A stretch of DNA of 64,000 nt from Linyphia triangularis (taxonomy: Eukaryota; Arthropoda; Arachnida; Araneae; Linyphiidae): NCBI GenBank assembly GCA_963978545.1, contig OZ021726.1, positions 54,357,959 to 54,421,958 of the forward strand, written 5' to 3'. Shown here piece after piece: positions 45,647-56,265 of the stretch (position 1 is its first letter; each line of letters begins with the position of its first letter). Under the pieces are notes generated by a model, which saw only the letters and a program-made list of their open reading frames with translations, did no database searches and had not been told where the DNA came from. The position numbers were made by a program, and so were the translations under genes.

Positions 45647-48140
45647 TTTAAATTATTACTTTTAGTTAAACTGGAAACCATTTTTATCCCCTTTTTCTAG
45701 TAACTCAATTATTAGGATAAAAAAAGTCATTTTTTTAATTGTTTTTGTATCGTTTTCTTCTTCCTATTGTGTAGCAAATTTCATTCCATTCTAATGTATA
45801 ATTTTTAAATAGTAATACAGCAGAGATTATTCCAAACTTTTAGACATGAATACTATGGCTGTAATAATTTAGTCTTAAAAAATCGCTAACATCCTTTCAC
45901 AATTTCCAGTGTTTTGAATTGTAAATTCCGGATTAATTTTGGTACTGTAACTCGTATCAACGAGACTTTAAATTTGAGGCATAGCACGCGTCTGATCAAT
46001 TGTAGTTTTGTATGGTATTGTTGATTTCAGACGGACTGATAGACTTACGTAATGAGATTTTGCACAAGATACTCATTTTATTTGTGAAATGCAGAAGCTA
46101 AAAGTGTGCCATATATAACTTAGGGCAAAATTAATATTGTATCCAATGAGCAAACTCTGCTTAACAGTTGGACACATACCACAGGATATTCTAAATTTTA
46201 TTGTAGCGTATACGAATAACCATTTCATGACCAGTTATATCAAAGGAGTTACATGTTTTCTAATCAACTTTTTTAATTTAAAACATTATTAAATTTATTT
46301 TAATTTAAATATATTCTGTATCAATGAACAAGTAATATCTTTTTTACACCTCTAGAATACTTATTTTTATAGTTTTTTTTTTTTTTGTAAATTATTTATT
46401 GATTACTTAATCCGCATCCAAATACCATCGAATCTGAAAAGTACTGCAAATAAGCTTATTAGTATTGTGTAACTTTAGAAATAGTTTGTAAATTTATTCA
46501 AAACCAACAAGCTGAATTGCAAAATTTAAATACACAAATATTAACATAATAAGACTCTATACAATTATTGTGTTCAAATAAAATTTCAATAAAGAATTAT
46601 ATGAGCATAGTTGTAATGCCATCATTATTCTTAGACGAAAACATTAATCTAAGCCCCCCCCCCAAAAAAAAAAAATATTATAAACACATTTATATACCTT
46701 TTGAAAGGTTACTAAAAAATAAAGTGAGATAAAATTTCTGTGAAAGATAGTGTTTGAAGTGAATCTTTAAAAGCGCAATTTCTTGAATAGATAGATTTGA
46801 GATGCATGGTTTTGAATCATAAATTCATATGAGCGTAAAAAACACCCGCATATTTTTTGAAGTATGAAAGGTACTTGCAAAAAGATAAAAGCAAGTGTTT
46901 CTTAAAACAAGGAACTTTCCTGTCCACCAAACAGTGAATTTTGATCAAATAAAAAGCACTCGTCGCTTAAGGGGGAACACTATTTTTTAGAAAGGAAGCG
47001 TTAGAATTTGAAATGTGTGACGGGGAAATGTTGATACAAATGCCGAAGTGTGAGAATTTTGTTACTTATGTTTTCATGAATCGAATATAGGAAGAAGCTT
47101 TGTTTTACATAATGTATAGAGTTTGAGAAAGAATGGTCGTGTAGAAAAATATTATTTTGAATTTTTCGAAACAATTTTTTCAGCCTCTGTTACTCTCGAG
47201 GGAAAAGATTACAGCGTCTTTTTCGTTAGAAAGAATTTTAAAAGAAAGAAGAAAAAAAATCGTTCTTATTTTGTCATTCTTTCTTTCGTAGTATGACTAC
47301 ATTATCTAATTATATTTCGTTATATTAGTAAAAGACATACTCTTTTTTTTTTTTTTTTTTTTTTGGTTTTATTTGTAGTAAATGTATAGTTTTACATACA
47401 TTTTTTATAAAAAGTAAAAAAATTGTATTTTCCTTATTAAATTAAAAAGCTGTTTCGTGATTAAGGCTGCTTAAAAGAATTCCACAACAGGGTTAAGTTT
47501 TGTTATAGACTAATTGCATGGTCTCAAGTTGGTCAGTTGCTGGTAGTAGATAAATTATACAGAGGCAAAGTTATAAATTTTTAATAAATATTTATTTTAA
47601 AAAGGTGATATAATTTACTTTAAGAAATAAGAAAGTTAAAGCTTGCGGCAAGCTTCATTTTAAAATTAGAACTCATATAAATGTGCAATTTAACGGGTTG
47701 TTTTCCGATAGTATTTGTTTCAAGTAATCTGGATTGATAAACATAATTATGAAACAACTCTGATTACAATTGGTTCAGTAGACTGCAAATTTTATGAGCA
47801 TACTCTTATTTCCCATATTTAATCCTTTTAATAGCAACACCATCTAAATTAATCATCTTTACTTTTTCTAATTAAATTAAAAGAAACATAGCCATCAATT
47901 TTTTAGTGATTAATTATTACGAAATACCTTCCTATTCACTGAATAGGAATATGTTCTTGTTTTCTTGTTTCTGTCCAAAGAAAAAATCCACTCAAAAGAA
48001 GTCATTATAAATCCATTGCAAAATTTGTGTTTGCAATTGCAACTTATTAAGTGATTTTGAGAACAGATCAAGTTTTCACAGTGGATAATTGCTACGAAAA
48101 ATTCCATTGATTTAATGCCATCGACGAACGCTTATTTCGG
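45647..48140. other. AT-rich non-coding stretch
   Basis: Poly-T runs lie at 46,375-46,386 and 47,343-47,364 and a C9A11 tract at 46,656-46,675. No gene is seen. Confidence 0.6.
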
Positions 48141-48285
48141 CTTTGAAACTTGATAGGATGCATTGTCCTCAACAACGAGTCCATCTGCCAAGTTTTAGTT
48201 CATATTGGATGACGGCATGTGTATTAATTATCCCTCCGCAGATAAAAAAATAAACAAATTCGAAGTTAATATAAAGGATTTAAAA
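48141..48285 (+). repeat. Single LINE-tail-like unit (SINE tail)
   Basis: It carries GAAACTTGATAGGATGCATT, CAACAACGAGTCCATCTGCC, AAGTTTTAGTTCATATTGGAT and GACGGCATG, then AAATTCGAAGTTAATATAAA. This is one unit of the 39.6-40.7 kb array with the same terminal motif, but without a tRNA-like head. Confidence 0.7.
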
Positions 48286-48759
48286 AGTACAGGGTCTCCC
48301 CAGACGCCATTTCTTTACTTGTATTCTCATATAAATAACTCAAGATATTTTTAACTTTTAACTTCATTCTAACACACTTTCTAACGCATGCTAACAACCC
48401 ACTTGACCGGATTTATGGAATCTCTCTTTATAAGTGGCCCTTGTCGACCCCATCCGTCTTTTGAGTGATTGGGGAACAGCAGCCGTCTAAGACTGGTGTC
48501 CGGTTACCCGCTAATAGGCACCCCTATTGTCTTCGACGATTTCCGGCATCTAACACCCGCGAATAGAAGCACGCCACCGAAAATGTATCGATTTAGTGTT
48601 CGAGAAAAGGATTTGTTTCATTGGGATTCACAGTTAGATTGTAACGTTGGGCATTGATTTTGAGCATGCAATTGTAGAGGTTTTTTCTTAAGAAATAAAA
48701 CAAAAATAAATTCGAAAAATTATTAAGAGGATGGATTAATTTTTGAAGGAAATTTAAAA

Positions 48760-48760
<1 letters not shown>
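48286..48760. other. GC-richer island, unidentified
   Basis: From about 48,380 to 48,660 the sequence is clearly GC-richer. A 62-codon plus frame at 48,469-48,657 (MGNSSRLRLVSGYPLIGTPI...) has no recognisable domain. On the minus strand TATAAAGAG lies at about 48,433 with no clear initiator. It may be a conserved element or unrecognised exon. Confidence 0.25.
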
Positions 48761-48797
<37 letters not shown>

Positions 48798-49090
48798 ACA
48801 AATATGAAAACGCTTGTACGACGTGTTATTATGAAAAAAAAAAAATTTCACGCTTTTTTTAAAGAGTTGCAATGATTGGAAATTAAAATATCCAAAGGAA
48901 AATTATACTTTAGTATAAAAAGTTGCTCTTTCGGTATAATAAATGAAGTAATTCTTACGGTCAGTTTGGGTGAAGAGGATTTTAAAACAACATGCATTTT
49001 TAAATAATTCTGTTATCTTTATACCAAGAGAGAATGTTCCTCTAGACTAACACAAATATGGATCAACTCATTGACGTTGTTTTATACAGT
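48761..49090. other. Poly-T run and AT-rich sequence
   Basis: A T run of about 32 lies at 48,762-48,793, followed by AT-rich DNA without frames. Confidence 0.7.
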
Positions 49091-49245
49091 TCCTGATTGC
49101 TCTGGGGTTAGCGCTCTGGCCTTGCATGCCAAAGGTGCCGGGTTCGAATCCTGGGTTAGGGCATGGATGTTCGGTGTGGTTTAGAATCCACGTTAAGCTG
49201 TAGGTCCCGGCCCCATGATGTCATTAGTACATTCACAAAAAAAAA
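49091..49245 (+). repeat. tRNA-derived SINE, family 2
   Basis: GCTCTGGGGTTAGCGCTCTG, then the B box GGTTCGAATCC (49,141-49,151), then TAGAATCCACGTTAAGCTGT. The tail after about 49,215 diverges from the other copies. Confidence 0.85.
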
Positions 49246-49636
49246 TATGAAGATCTGTTAATAGCTTAAAGTTCCAGAAAGCTCTAAATATGTAAACTTT
49301 AATTACGAACTTATTGTGTTTGTATAATACTACAACACATCAAATAAAACATTTTAAAGTGAAATTTTTCTTAAACTGTACGGCCATTTCTGTGATGAAA
49401 TTAATTTTCAGCAAATTTAAATCACGCAGAAGCAATTAAAATATTCCATTAAAAAAGTGTATAGACAGCTAAACAAATTATTTGGTGTTTCTTTTTCAGC
49501 ATAGAAAACAGCCTTTTTCATAAAATATTTCCCTTTATATATATTTTAATGAAATGAATATTTAATTAAAAACTTTTATTAAGACTCTCGAAATGAAAGA
49601 AACATTAATTTCTCAAAAAAAATCCAACAATCACTT

Positions 49637-49682
<46 letters not shown>

Positions 49683-49700
49683 TAACCCACGAAATAAAAT
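49246..49700. other. AT-rich sequence with poly-A run
   Basis: A run of about 39 A lies at 49,641-49,679. No gene is seen. Confidence 0.7.
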
Positions 49701-49719
49701 ACTAATTACAAATAAGATG

Positions 49720-50050
49720 TCATTCCTATCACGGCCGAACAAACCACACACATTCTCGATTCGTTCCATTCCAAACGTGGGAAGAAGATTTAATGCCACT
49801 GTTAAGTAATACAGGATGCGTGTCCATTTGGAAAGATAGTTTACGGATGTCTTCACCCGCATGCTCGTGGAGTGATTTCCGCTGTGGTTCATGAATAAAA
49901 TGATACCTTTGTCTGAAAGTGAAATAGTAACATTTAGGGTACTTCAACCTCTTTCGGGGCGGCCACTATTGAACTTGAAGAGGTTTTTCCACACATATTC
50001 TGCTAATAAAGATATCGGTTTTTCTTACCGAGCGGACAGAGAACTGAAGG
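49720..50050 (-). CDS. Candidate exon pair with a 116-bp intron, unknown product
   Basis: The minus strand has TCTGTCCGCTCG|GTAAGAAA (donor, exon end 50,029) and, 116 bp on, TGTTACTATTTCACTTTCAG|ACAAAGG (acceptor, exon start 49,912). Both sites are near consensus. After the acceptor one frame reads IHEPQRKSLHEHAGEDIRKL for about 55 codons. Another starts at MNHSGNHSTSM and holds a hydrophobic stretch (RILYYLTVALNLLPTFG). I cannot tell which, if either, is used. Composition is GC-richer than the flanks. It could be a 5' untranslated region or a chance pairing. Confidence 0.3.
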
Positions 50051-50688
50051 TCTTATAAGAGTGATTTTAAGTTATCGTTTGACGGATTTTAGTCCTTACT
50101 AAAATATTGAAATAAATAATGTCTGATGGATATACATGATGAACGATAAGTTTTACCATAATAAGAAAAATACTCAAACAATTACACTGACAAATACAGA
50201 TTCTTTCAGAAATGAACCCCTAAACTGTGAAATGAAATAATAGTTAATCAGTAAGAGATAGATAAAAAGAGAAGTGATGTAAAAAAATAGACAGGTATGG
50301 AATGTTAAACAAACAGTTTTACAAAATTGATTGGAGTTAATTTGATGACGGCGGCAGATAGTTTATCAATGAGGACAATTTTTATTTGGACAGATTTGTT
50401 AATAATCATAACTAGTGAATAGGGGGTACTGAAAACCCATCCATGTGACCGAAATTTTTTATTATTTTGAACCTTAAGGGGAATTGGTACTTCTTGTTTT
50501 CAAAAAAAATTATAAAAATATCAATTTTTTTTTTGCTTGTTTATAATATTTGAAACCTTTTTCTTATTCTGGAAAGGTTTTGAGCTGATCCGATAGCTGC
50601 AATTGAAGAATTTTTTTATTTTTATAGAGAATTTAACATTGCTGCAATTGCTCCTTTCAATGTTTCAAACGCATTTTTCTCAGTATGT

Positions 50689-50689
<1 letters not shown>
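50051..50689. other. AT-rich non-coding stretch
   Basis: No gene is seen. GAATTGGTACTTCTTGTTTTC at 50,480-50,500 has a near match in the same orientation at about 51,416. Confidence 0.5.

Positions 50690-50729
<40 letters not shown>
50690..50729 (+). repeat. Poly-T run of 40
   Basis: An uninterrupted T run immediately left of the 50.8-51.4 kb foldback. Confidence 0.95.
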
Positions 50730-50730
<1 letters not shown>

Positions 50731-50796
50731 GGATTTCCCACCTTACTCAAAATGCTAATACTTCAGCAAATATTCATGATTTGAATTTTTTTTTTG

Positions 50797-51299
50797 TCAT
50801 TCTAAAGATCTACTTGACAAAAATAGACATGGATTTTTGAATAAAATATAAACTTTTTTACAAATTAAAATGTTGAAAAATATCCTTTTTTTAAGCTTTT
50901 TCTATCTACAAGTTCAGTAATTACCGTTTTCCTCGAAAACTATTTTACTAATTCAAAATCCGATGCTTAAAAAGTTATAGTGTATAACTAGGAACATTTT
51001 AAAAAAATACTAGGAAAAAATATTGAACCTTCAAATTTTTTTTTTTTTTATTCAAGCCTTTAAAATTCTAATTTTTACATATTTAGAAGTATCACTAAGT
51101 AAAAACTAAATTTTAATAAAAAAAAAAAAATTCACATGCTCTAAATTTTCAAATTTTTTAATTTGTTTAAAAAATTCATAAAATTTCAAATTTTAACCTT
51201 CTTTCTAATTTTTTAATATTTTTTCCTGAATTTTTTTTTTCAATGTTCCTAGCAATATACTGTAGTATTTTAGGAATCGGATTTAAAATGAGTAAAATA

Positions 51300-51346
<47 letters not shown>

Positions 51347-51402
51347 TTTATATTTTATTAAAATGACCATGTTTATTTTTGTCAAATAGATCTTTAGAAT
51401 GG
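50797..51402. repeat. Foldback (large imperfect palindrome, ~300-bp arms)
   Basis: The left arm CATTCTAAAGATCTACTTGAC, AAAATAGACATGG and AATAAAATATAAAC (50,799-50,854) reads back on the right at 51,346-51,400. A second arm pair is AACTATTTTACTAATTCAAA, ATCCGAT and CTAGGAACATT (left about 50,938-50,999, right about 51,243-51,303). A third is AGGAAAAAATATT. The right arm lacks about 75 bp that the left has between the first two pairs and carries a run of about 40 A (51,305-51,344) there. No coding frame is present. Confidence 0.75.
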
Positions 51403-54400
51403 CACAAAAAATAGAAAATTGGTACTTTTGTTATCTTTTGTGAAAACAAAGGATACCAAATCCGCTTAAATGTTTAAATCTTTAGAAATTATATTTCCAT
51501 GATATTTCAGTAGTAAATACGAAGGGCAAACTCAGTCAAAAAAAGAGTAAAAAAAAAAAATTGTTTTTTCTACAACTGAATCTAGACCCTTTACAGATTG
51601 TATAGGTATAGTTTTTATGTAAAGTTCGACCTGCTTTCCCTATCAAACTACGCAGAAAATGATACGAAGCATGAAAAAATCAATAAATTGAAAACTTTTC
51701 AAACAGCGTATTTCCAACAACCACCTTTTGTTGAGTTTGCTCTTTGTATCCGCAACACTTCATAAACACAATCATATGAAAACCTGTAGTTTTCTATAGG
51801 CTCCATGGGGTTATAACCAAGATAACTTTAATTGAACCGATATTGATTTATTAAAGATATTTTGATTTAACAAGATATTACACATTTTTTTGCGCGCATT
51901 AGTTGTAAGAACTTCCATCGATAGATTATTTCAGAAATACTTTTTCAATTATAAAATGTCCATATTGTATTACACAATCTTATTATACTAATATTAGTTT
52001 TCAGTTGATCTTCTAATAAAGTCAAATATTAATTCCCTACCGTAATATCATTTGGGATGACAATTAGTTTCTGTCAGAATAAGATACTTATTATATGAAA
52101 AGCTATCTCTTCCAGGCTTTTGCTTTGGATTAATTCTATTCACTAATTATGCTTTGAAAGTAATTGATGTTTACTGTACTATGTTTACTAGGTAGGAAAT
52201 TAATAACATTTGTATATAACTTCCTATCAACGCGACGATTAAAAGCATCTTAAATAAATATTTGTTAGACATATTATCAAACATTATATCTCAAAGTTTG
52301 CAGTAATTTAATGAAATATGATATTAAAATATTATACGGAAAAAGAATCTCCTTTGTTTGTCAAAATCTAATGCAAAGTAATGACTTCAAAGTTTGAAAT
52401 AGATCGCGACGTTGAACAAATTTTGATATGTGTGTTTGATGGAAGTTCAATTAAAAATATTAGTTAATGATATGATTACAAAATTGTTTCTACCAAAATA
52501 AAGTTAATCATATTTTTCAGCATAGGTATAAATATTTTATTGATTGTTATCTGTTATTTAATAAACTTAAACAATATTTTTTTTTTTTTTAATAAATAAA
52601 AAAATTTGATTCATTCACAGAATCACTAAATTACGTACTCAAAACATAAATGGAGTGAAAAATAAAAATCCTCATGGAGCTAAAAATATTTTTTTTCTTT
52701 CAATCACGAACTAATATTTGTTAAATAAATTCTCAAATAGTGCTTTGCAAAGAGTGCTATAATGTAATGCAAATAAAATACTCAAACATGATCTCTTTTG
52801 TTTGAAAAATATCATACAAAGATTTCAATAGAAGTCTGGTTGATTATTAAATTCAGTGCAATGTAGCACCAGTCACAGTTTTTTTAGAATTAAAGTTGCA
52901 CTATCATTTGTTTTGTATCATAAAACACAACCAGATTTCAAGTTTACATTAGTGAAAAACGCGTTAGATACCAATGATTTTTGTCCCGAAATATAACAAA
53001 TTTCTCTCAGCGAAAATGTTAATCACAAGGTGTTAAAAAGTTATGTAAAGGAGAAACTGAAATTTTTCAAGGCAAATTGAACATCGTTGTATTTTTAAAA
53101 CTTGAGAAGTTCATGATGCACATGTAAAAAATCCAAATTCGATTAATATATCTCAGTACATTAAAAATTATTTTACAATTAACCTCACTATCTTCTTAAT
53201 CAAATTTTTTTTCAAACAATATTGTTACGAAATTTTCCACAGGAAATAATGACACAGTTTTACCAAAAAAAATCAAAATCATCTGATTAGTTATTAATCT
53301 TAAATGCTCGTTGTGCGACACAATAACTAGCAAACTTTCACAGAAACAGAGAAGTTTTCATTCAAATAGTCCCAAACACAATGATAATTCTCATACCACA
53401 GAAGTAAATAACCCCTGAGCTCTTTTCAAAACAGCTCGAAATCTCCAACTTACTCAAATTTCATTTCCCGGTGGTTTTTATATCCTCGCGTACGAACTTT
53501 CTCCAAAGATCCAGGGAAACCTAACTCGCGATCAGCACACACACGCTGGAAACATCTCAAAACTTCTTGATTAACTCTTACCTGTTTCCAATATTGTCAG
53601 CCTATATTATCGCTGTTAACTAATAAATTTAATGAAATATAACTTTAAAAAGAAATATATACACTATTTAAATAATATATTGAAAAATTGTGTAGCAGTG
53701 ACTTCTTAAATCTGAAATCAATTTTATTATAGTTACCCATAACACATGAGCAACGTGATTACTTTTGAGCAAGCGTTTGATTAAATTTCAAATTTCGTAT
53801 TCTAGTATTTTAAATTAACAACAAATCAACGATCTGATGAGTTTTAACTACTTATCCGAACATGTACCTAATACCGGATGAAAAAGTTTAAATGAAAAGA
53901 CTAGCTATGACATAACTAGCAAAAAACAGTAATTATTCTCACTAAGCTTTAACGACATGGCGTCAAGTTGAATCTCACAAACAATTTATTTATTTGCTAA
54001 TACGCCAATTTTTCAGTATTTATACATAATCGATAATGTAACTGTATAACGCATTTGAAACAAAACAAAATGTACGCTTTTGTGATGAATCCGGTTTTCG
54101 TAAAGTGTCGGGGTAAATATTGCTAACCACCATAAAAATATTACTAACCACCATAAAGTGTCTCTATTTGTAATTCTGTTGATTTTGATACTAGCTCACT
54201 ATATTTGAGAGGAATCAAACACCTATCCAACAATTTTCATAGGCTCTGAGACTATCATATTCACTTTAATTGAATAAAGTACGCTTAGTTCTTGTATGAA
54301 TAAAATTTTAATACGGCGCTATCCAGCTTCAAAAAGAACGATTTCTGCTTGTATTTCTTGTTTTATCGTTTGGAATTCAAGACCATCTAGAATTCCCATT

Positions 54401-54677
54401 TAAAACTCAATCGTTATATATCTTTGAAAGTGGTTTTGTTTCTCATTGGGCGTCGTCGACAATATTTCTTGGAACAGTTGAACCCTTTGCTGAACTGATT
54501 TCCATAAAACAGCCATTTAAAGATAAGTGGTGTCTACCCTTGCTTGTTCGCCCGTTATGGGTACTATCTATGATTTAATTTCCTATAACTTAGTATTTTT
54601 TTATAACGCCAAGAAAAAATGAAAGGATTTCGTTCGAAGTTCTAGGCGCCAAATAAAGTGGATTTCTTAGAATAAAA
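51403..54677. other. AT-rich non-coding stretch
   Basis: No gene is seen. At 53,430-53,600 a GC-richer patch carries, on the minus strand, a near-perfect donor AACAG|GTAAGAGT (about 53,581) and, about 95 bp downstream, GGATATAAAAACC. The sequence before the donor has stops in all frames, so a coding exon is unlikely. Confidence 0.5.
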
Positions 54678-55122
54678 TATTACTGGGTTACAACAAGGTT
54701 GCGAAATATTGTTTGATTAAAATGATTCGGTTGAATATTAATAAGTTTGTTTGTTACGAAAAGATAGATCAAAGAAACCTCTTAAAAAGTATTAATGGGT
54801 TACTACAAGGTTGCGAAATATTGTTTGATTAAAATGATTCGGTTGAATATTAATAAGTTTGTTTGTTACGAAAAGATAGATCAAAGAAACCTCTTAAAAA
54901 GTATTAATGGGTTACTACAAGGTTGCGAAATATTGTTTGATTAAAATGATTCGGTTGAATATTAATAAGTTTGTTTGTTACGAAAAGATAGATCAAAGAA
55001 ACTTGCGAAAAATATTACTGGGTTACTACAAGGTTGCGAAATATTGTTCGATTAAAATGATTCGGTTGAATAGAAATAAGTTTGTTTGTTACGAAAAGAT
55101 AGATCAAAGAAACTTGTGAAAG
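54678..55122 (+). repeat. 112-bp tandem repeat, 4 copies
   Basis: Units begin TATTAMTGGGTTACWACAAGG at 54,678, 54,790, 54,902 and 55,013. Copies 2 and 3 look identical; the last step is 111 bp. Because 111 is divisible by 3, a frame stays open across copies 3 and 4 (GYYKVAKYCLIKMIRLN...), which gives a repeated 37-residue translation. I regard it as non-coding. The near identity of copies means recent expansion or homogenisation. Confidence 0.92.
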
Positions 55123-55249
55123 ACAGCCGTAATGTTGATAAATATGTCAAATTGTTAAAATTCTAATCACATTGTCTGGTAATAACGAATTATTAATTTA
55201 AAATTATACACTGGCAAATATTTTCCTTGAAAGGCATAGGACTCAAATT

Positions 55250-56265
55250 AGGGGCCGTTCAAATATTACGTAAGCACCTAGGGGGGGAGGGGGTTAGCGA
55301 TTTGCTTATTTTTGCTGACAAGGGGGGGGGGGAGGGGGTATGAGTGATGCTTACGTAAGCATTTAATAATCCCTTTATTTCTAAAAAAAAATTGAAACTT
55401 ACAAAAAATTTCACTTTTGTACACCGAGTTCTAGGATAGGTGACTTTCCATTCAAATCGATCTAAGGTATTTAAACTTACGTCATATAAGAGTGACGTAC
55501 TCTGCCTTCAGTCAATTACAATCAAACATTGATGATGCAAAATACTGCAGTTTCAAAATGAATAAAGGGGATTCCCCTCTTTTGGGTGTTTGGAGACGTG
55601 AATCCTACATTAAACCTAACTTATGTGACAGACAATTTTTGTTTTTGTTTCGCTTGGCGACTGGCGGGCACCTAAGATGGAACAGTAGTTGATTTAAGGT
55701 TCAAGATTCCGAATTGAGTTGTGTTTTGAACAAGTTTCTTTTTCCACTGCAATCCTTCTTGAACTTTTTGAAGATTAAGCAAATATAGTTGCTCTGCTTT
55801 CTGTTTGCTTTAAAAAAAAAAACAAAAAAAAAACATATGTCTTCATTTCGTGAAATTTTATATAAAAAGCTGTTGAAGCTTTTAAAAAGTCTACATCAAA
55901 CAAACCCTTGAAAGATATTCAGGATATAAATAATGAGGTATGGCGTCATTTTAAAAATGCTTCTAAAAATGACGAAGAACTAGAAGTGTTGGTGTTAAAA
56001 AGAGTCGAAGAAGAGTTGCGAAAGGCAACTAGAAAAAATTAAGTTACAGTTCATTATTTGCATTGAATCCTAACTTTTTTTTTAGATTAAAGTTAAAAAA
56101 AAAAAAAAAAAAAAAATCAGGAGCAGGGGGTGGGGGGTTACCGTATGCTTACGTAATTATAGAGGGGGGGGGGGGTGTATGCGATTTGCTTATTTTTGCT
56201 GACAAGGGGGGGAGGGGGGTCAAAAATTACCAAAAACATGCTTCCGTAATATTTGAACGACCCCT
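55250..56265. mobile_element. DNA element with inverted ends and direct subterminal repeats
   Basis: The left end GGGGCCGTTCAAATATTACG and the reverse complement of the right end (GGGGTCGTTCAAATATTACG) match in 19 of 20 positions. 'GGGGCC-TTCA-A-ATTACGTAA' ends recall the ISL2EU/IS4EU (PIF/Harbinger-related) group, but the target duplication is unclear. Inside each end is a block in the same orientation, not inverted: TTACGTAA, a G run, GCGATTTGCTTATTTTTGCT, GACAAGG and another G run (left 55,266-55,361, right 56,147-56,250). Coding relics lie between. Confidence 0.7.
55492..56041 (+). pseudogene. Coding relics inside the 55.25-56.27 kb element
   Basis: A 66-codon frame at 55,492-55,692 reads YSAFSQLQSNIDDAKY..., SPLLGVWRRESYIKP and FRLATGGHLRWNSS. 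A second frame at 55,870-56,041 reads AVEAFKKSTSNKPLKDIQDI, then VWRHFKNASKNDEELEVLVL, then KRVEEELRKATRKN and a stop, with the look of a helical C terminus. Neither could be assigned to a known transposase domain. They probably descend from the element's own proteins. Confidence 0.35.

Noticed and set aside
55492..55692. Host gene
   Set aside because: It lies between the ends of the 55.25-56.27 kb element and is better explained as a relic of that element.
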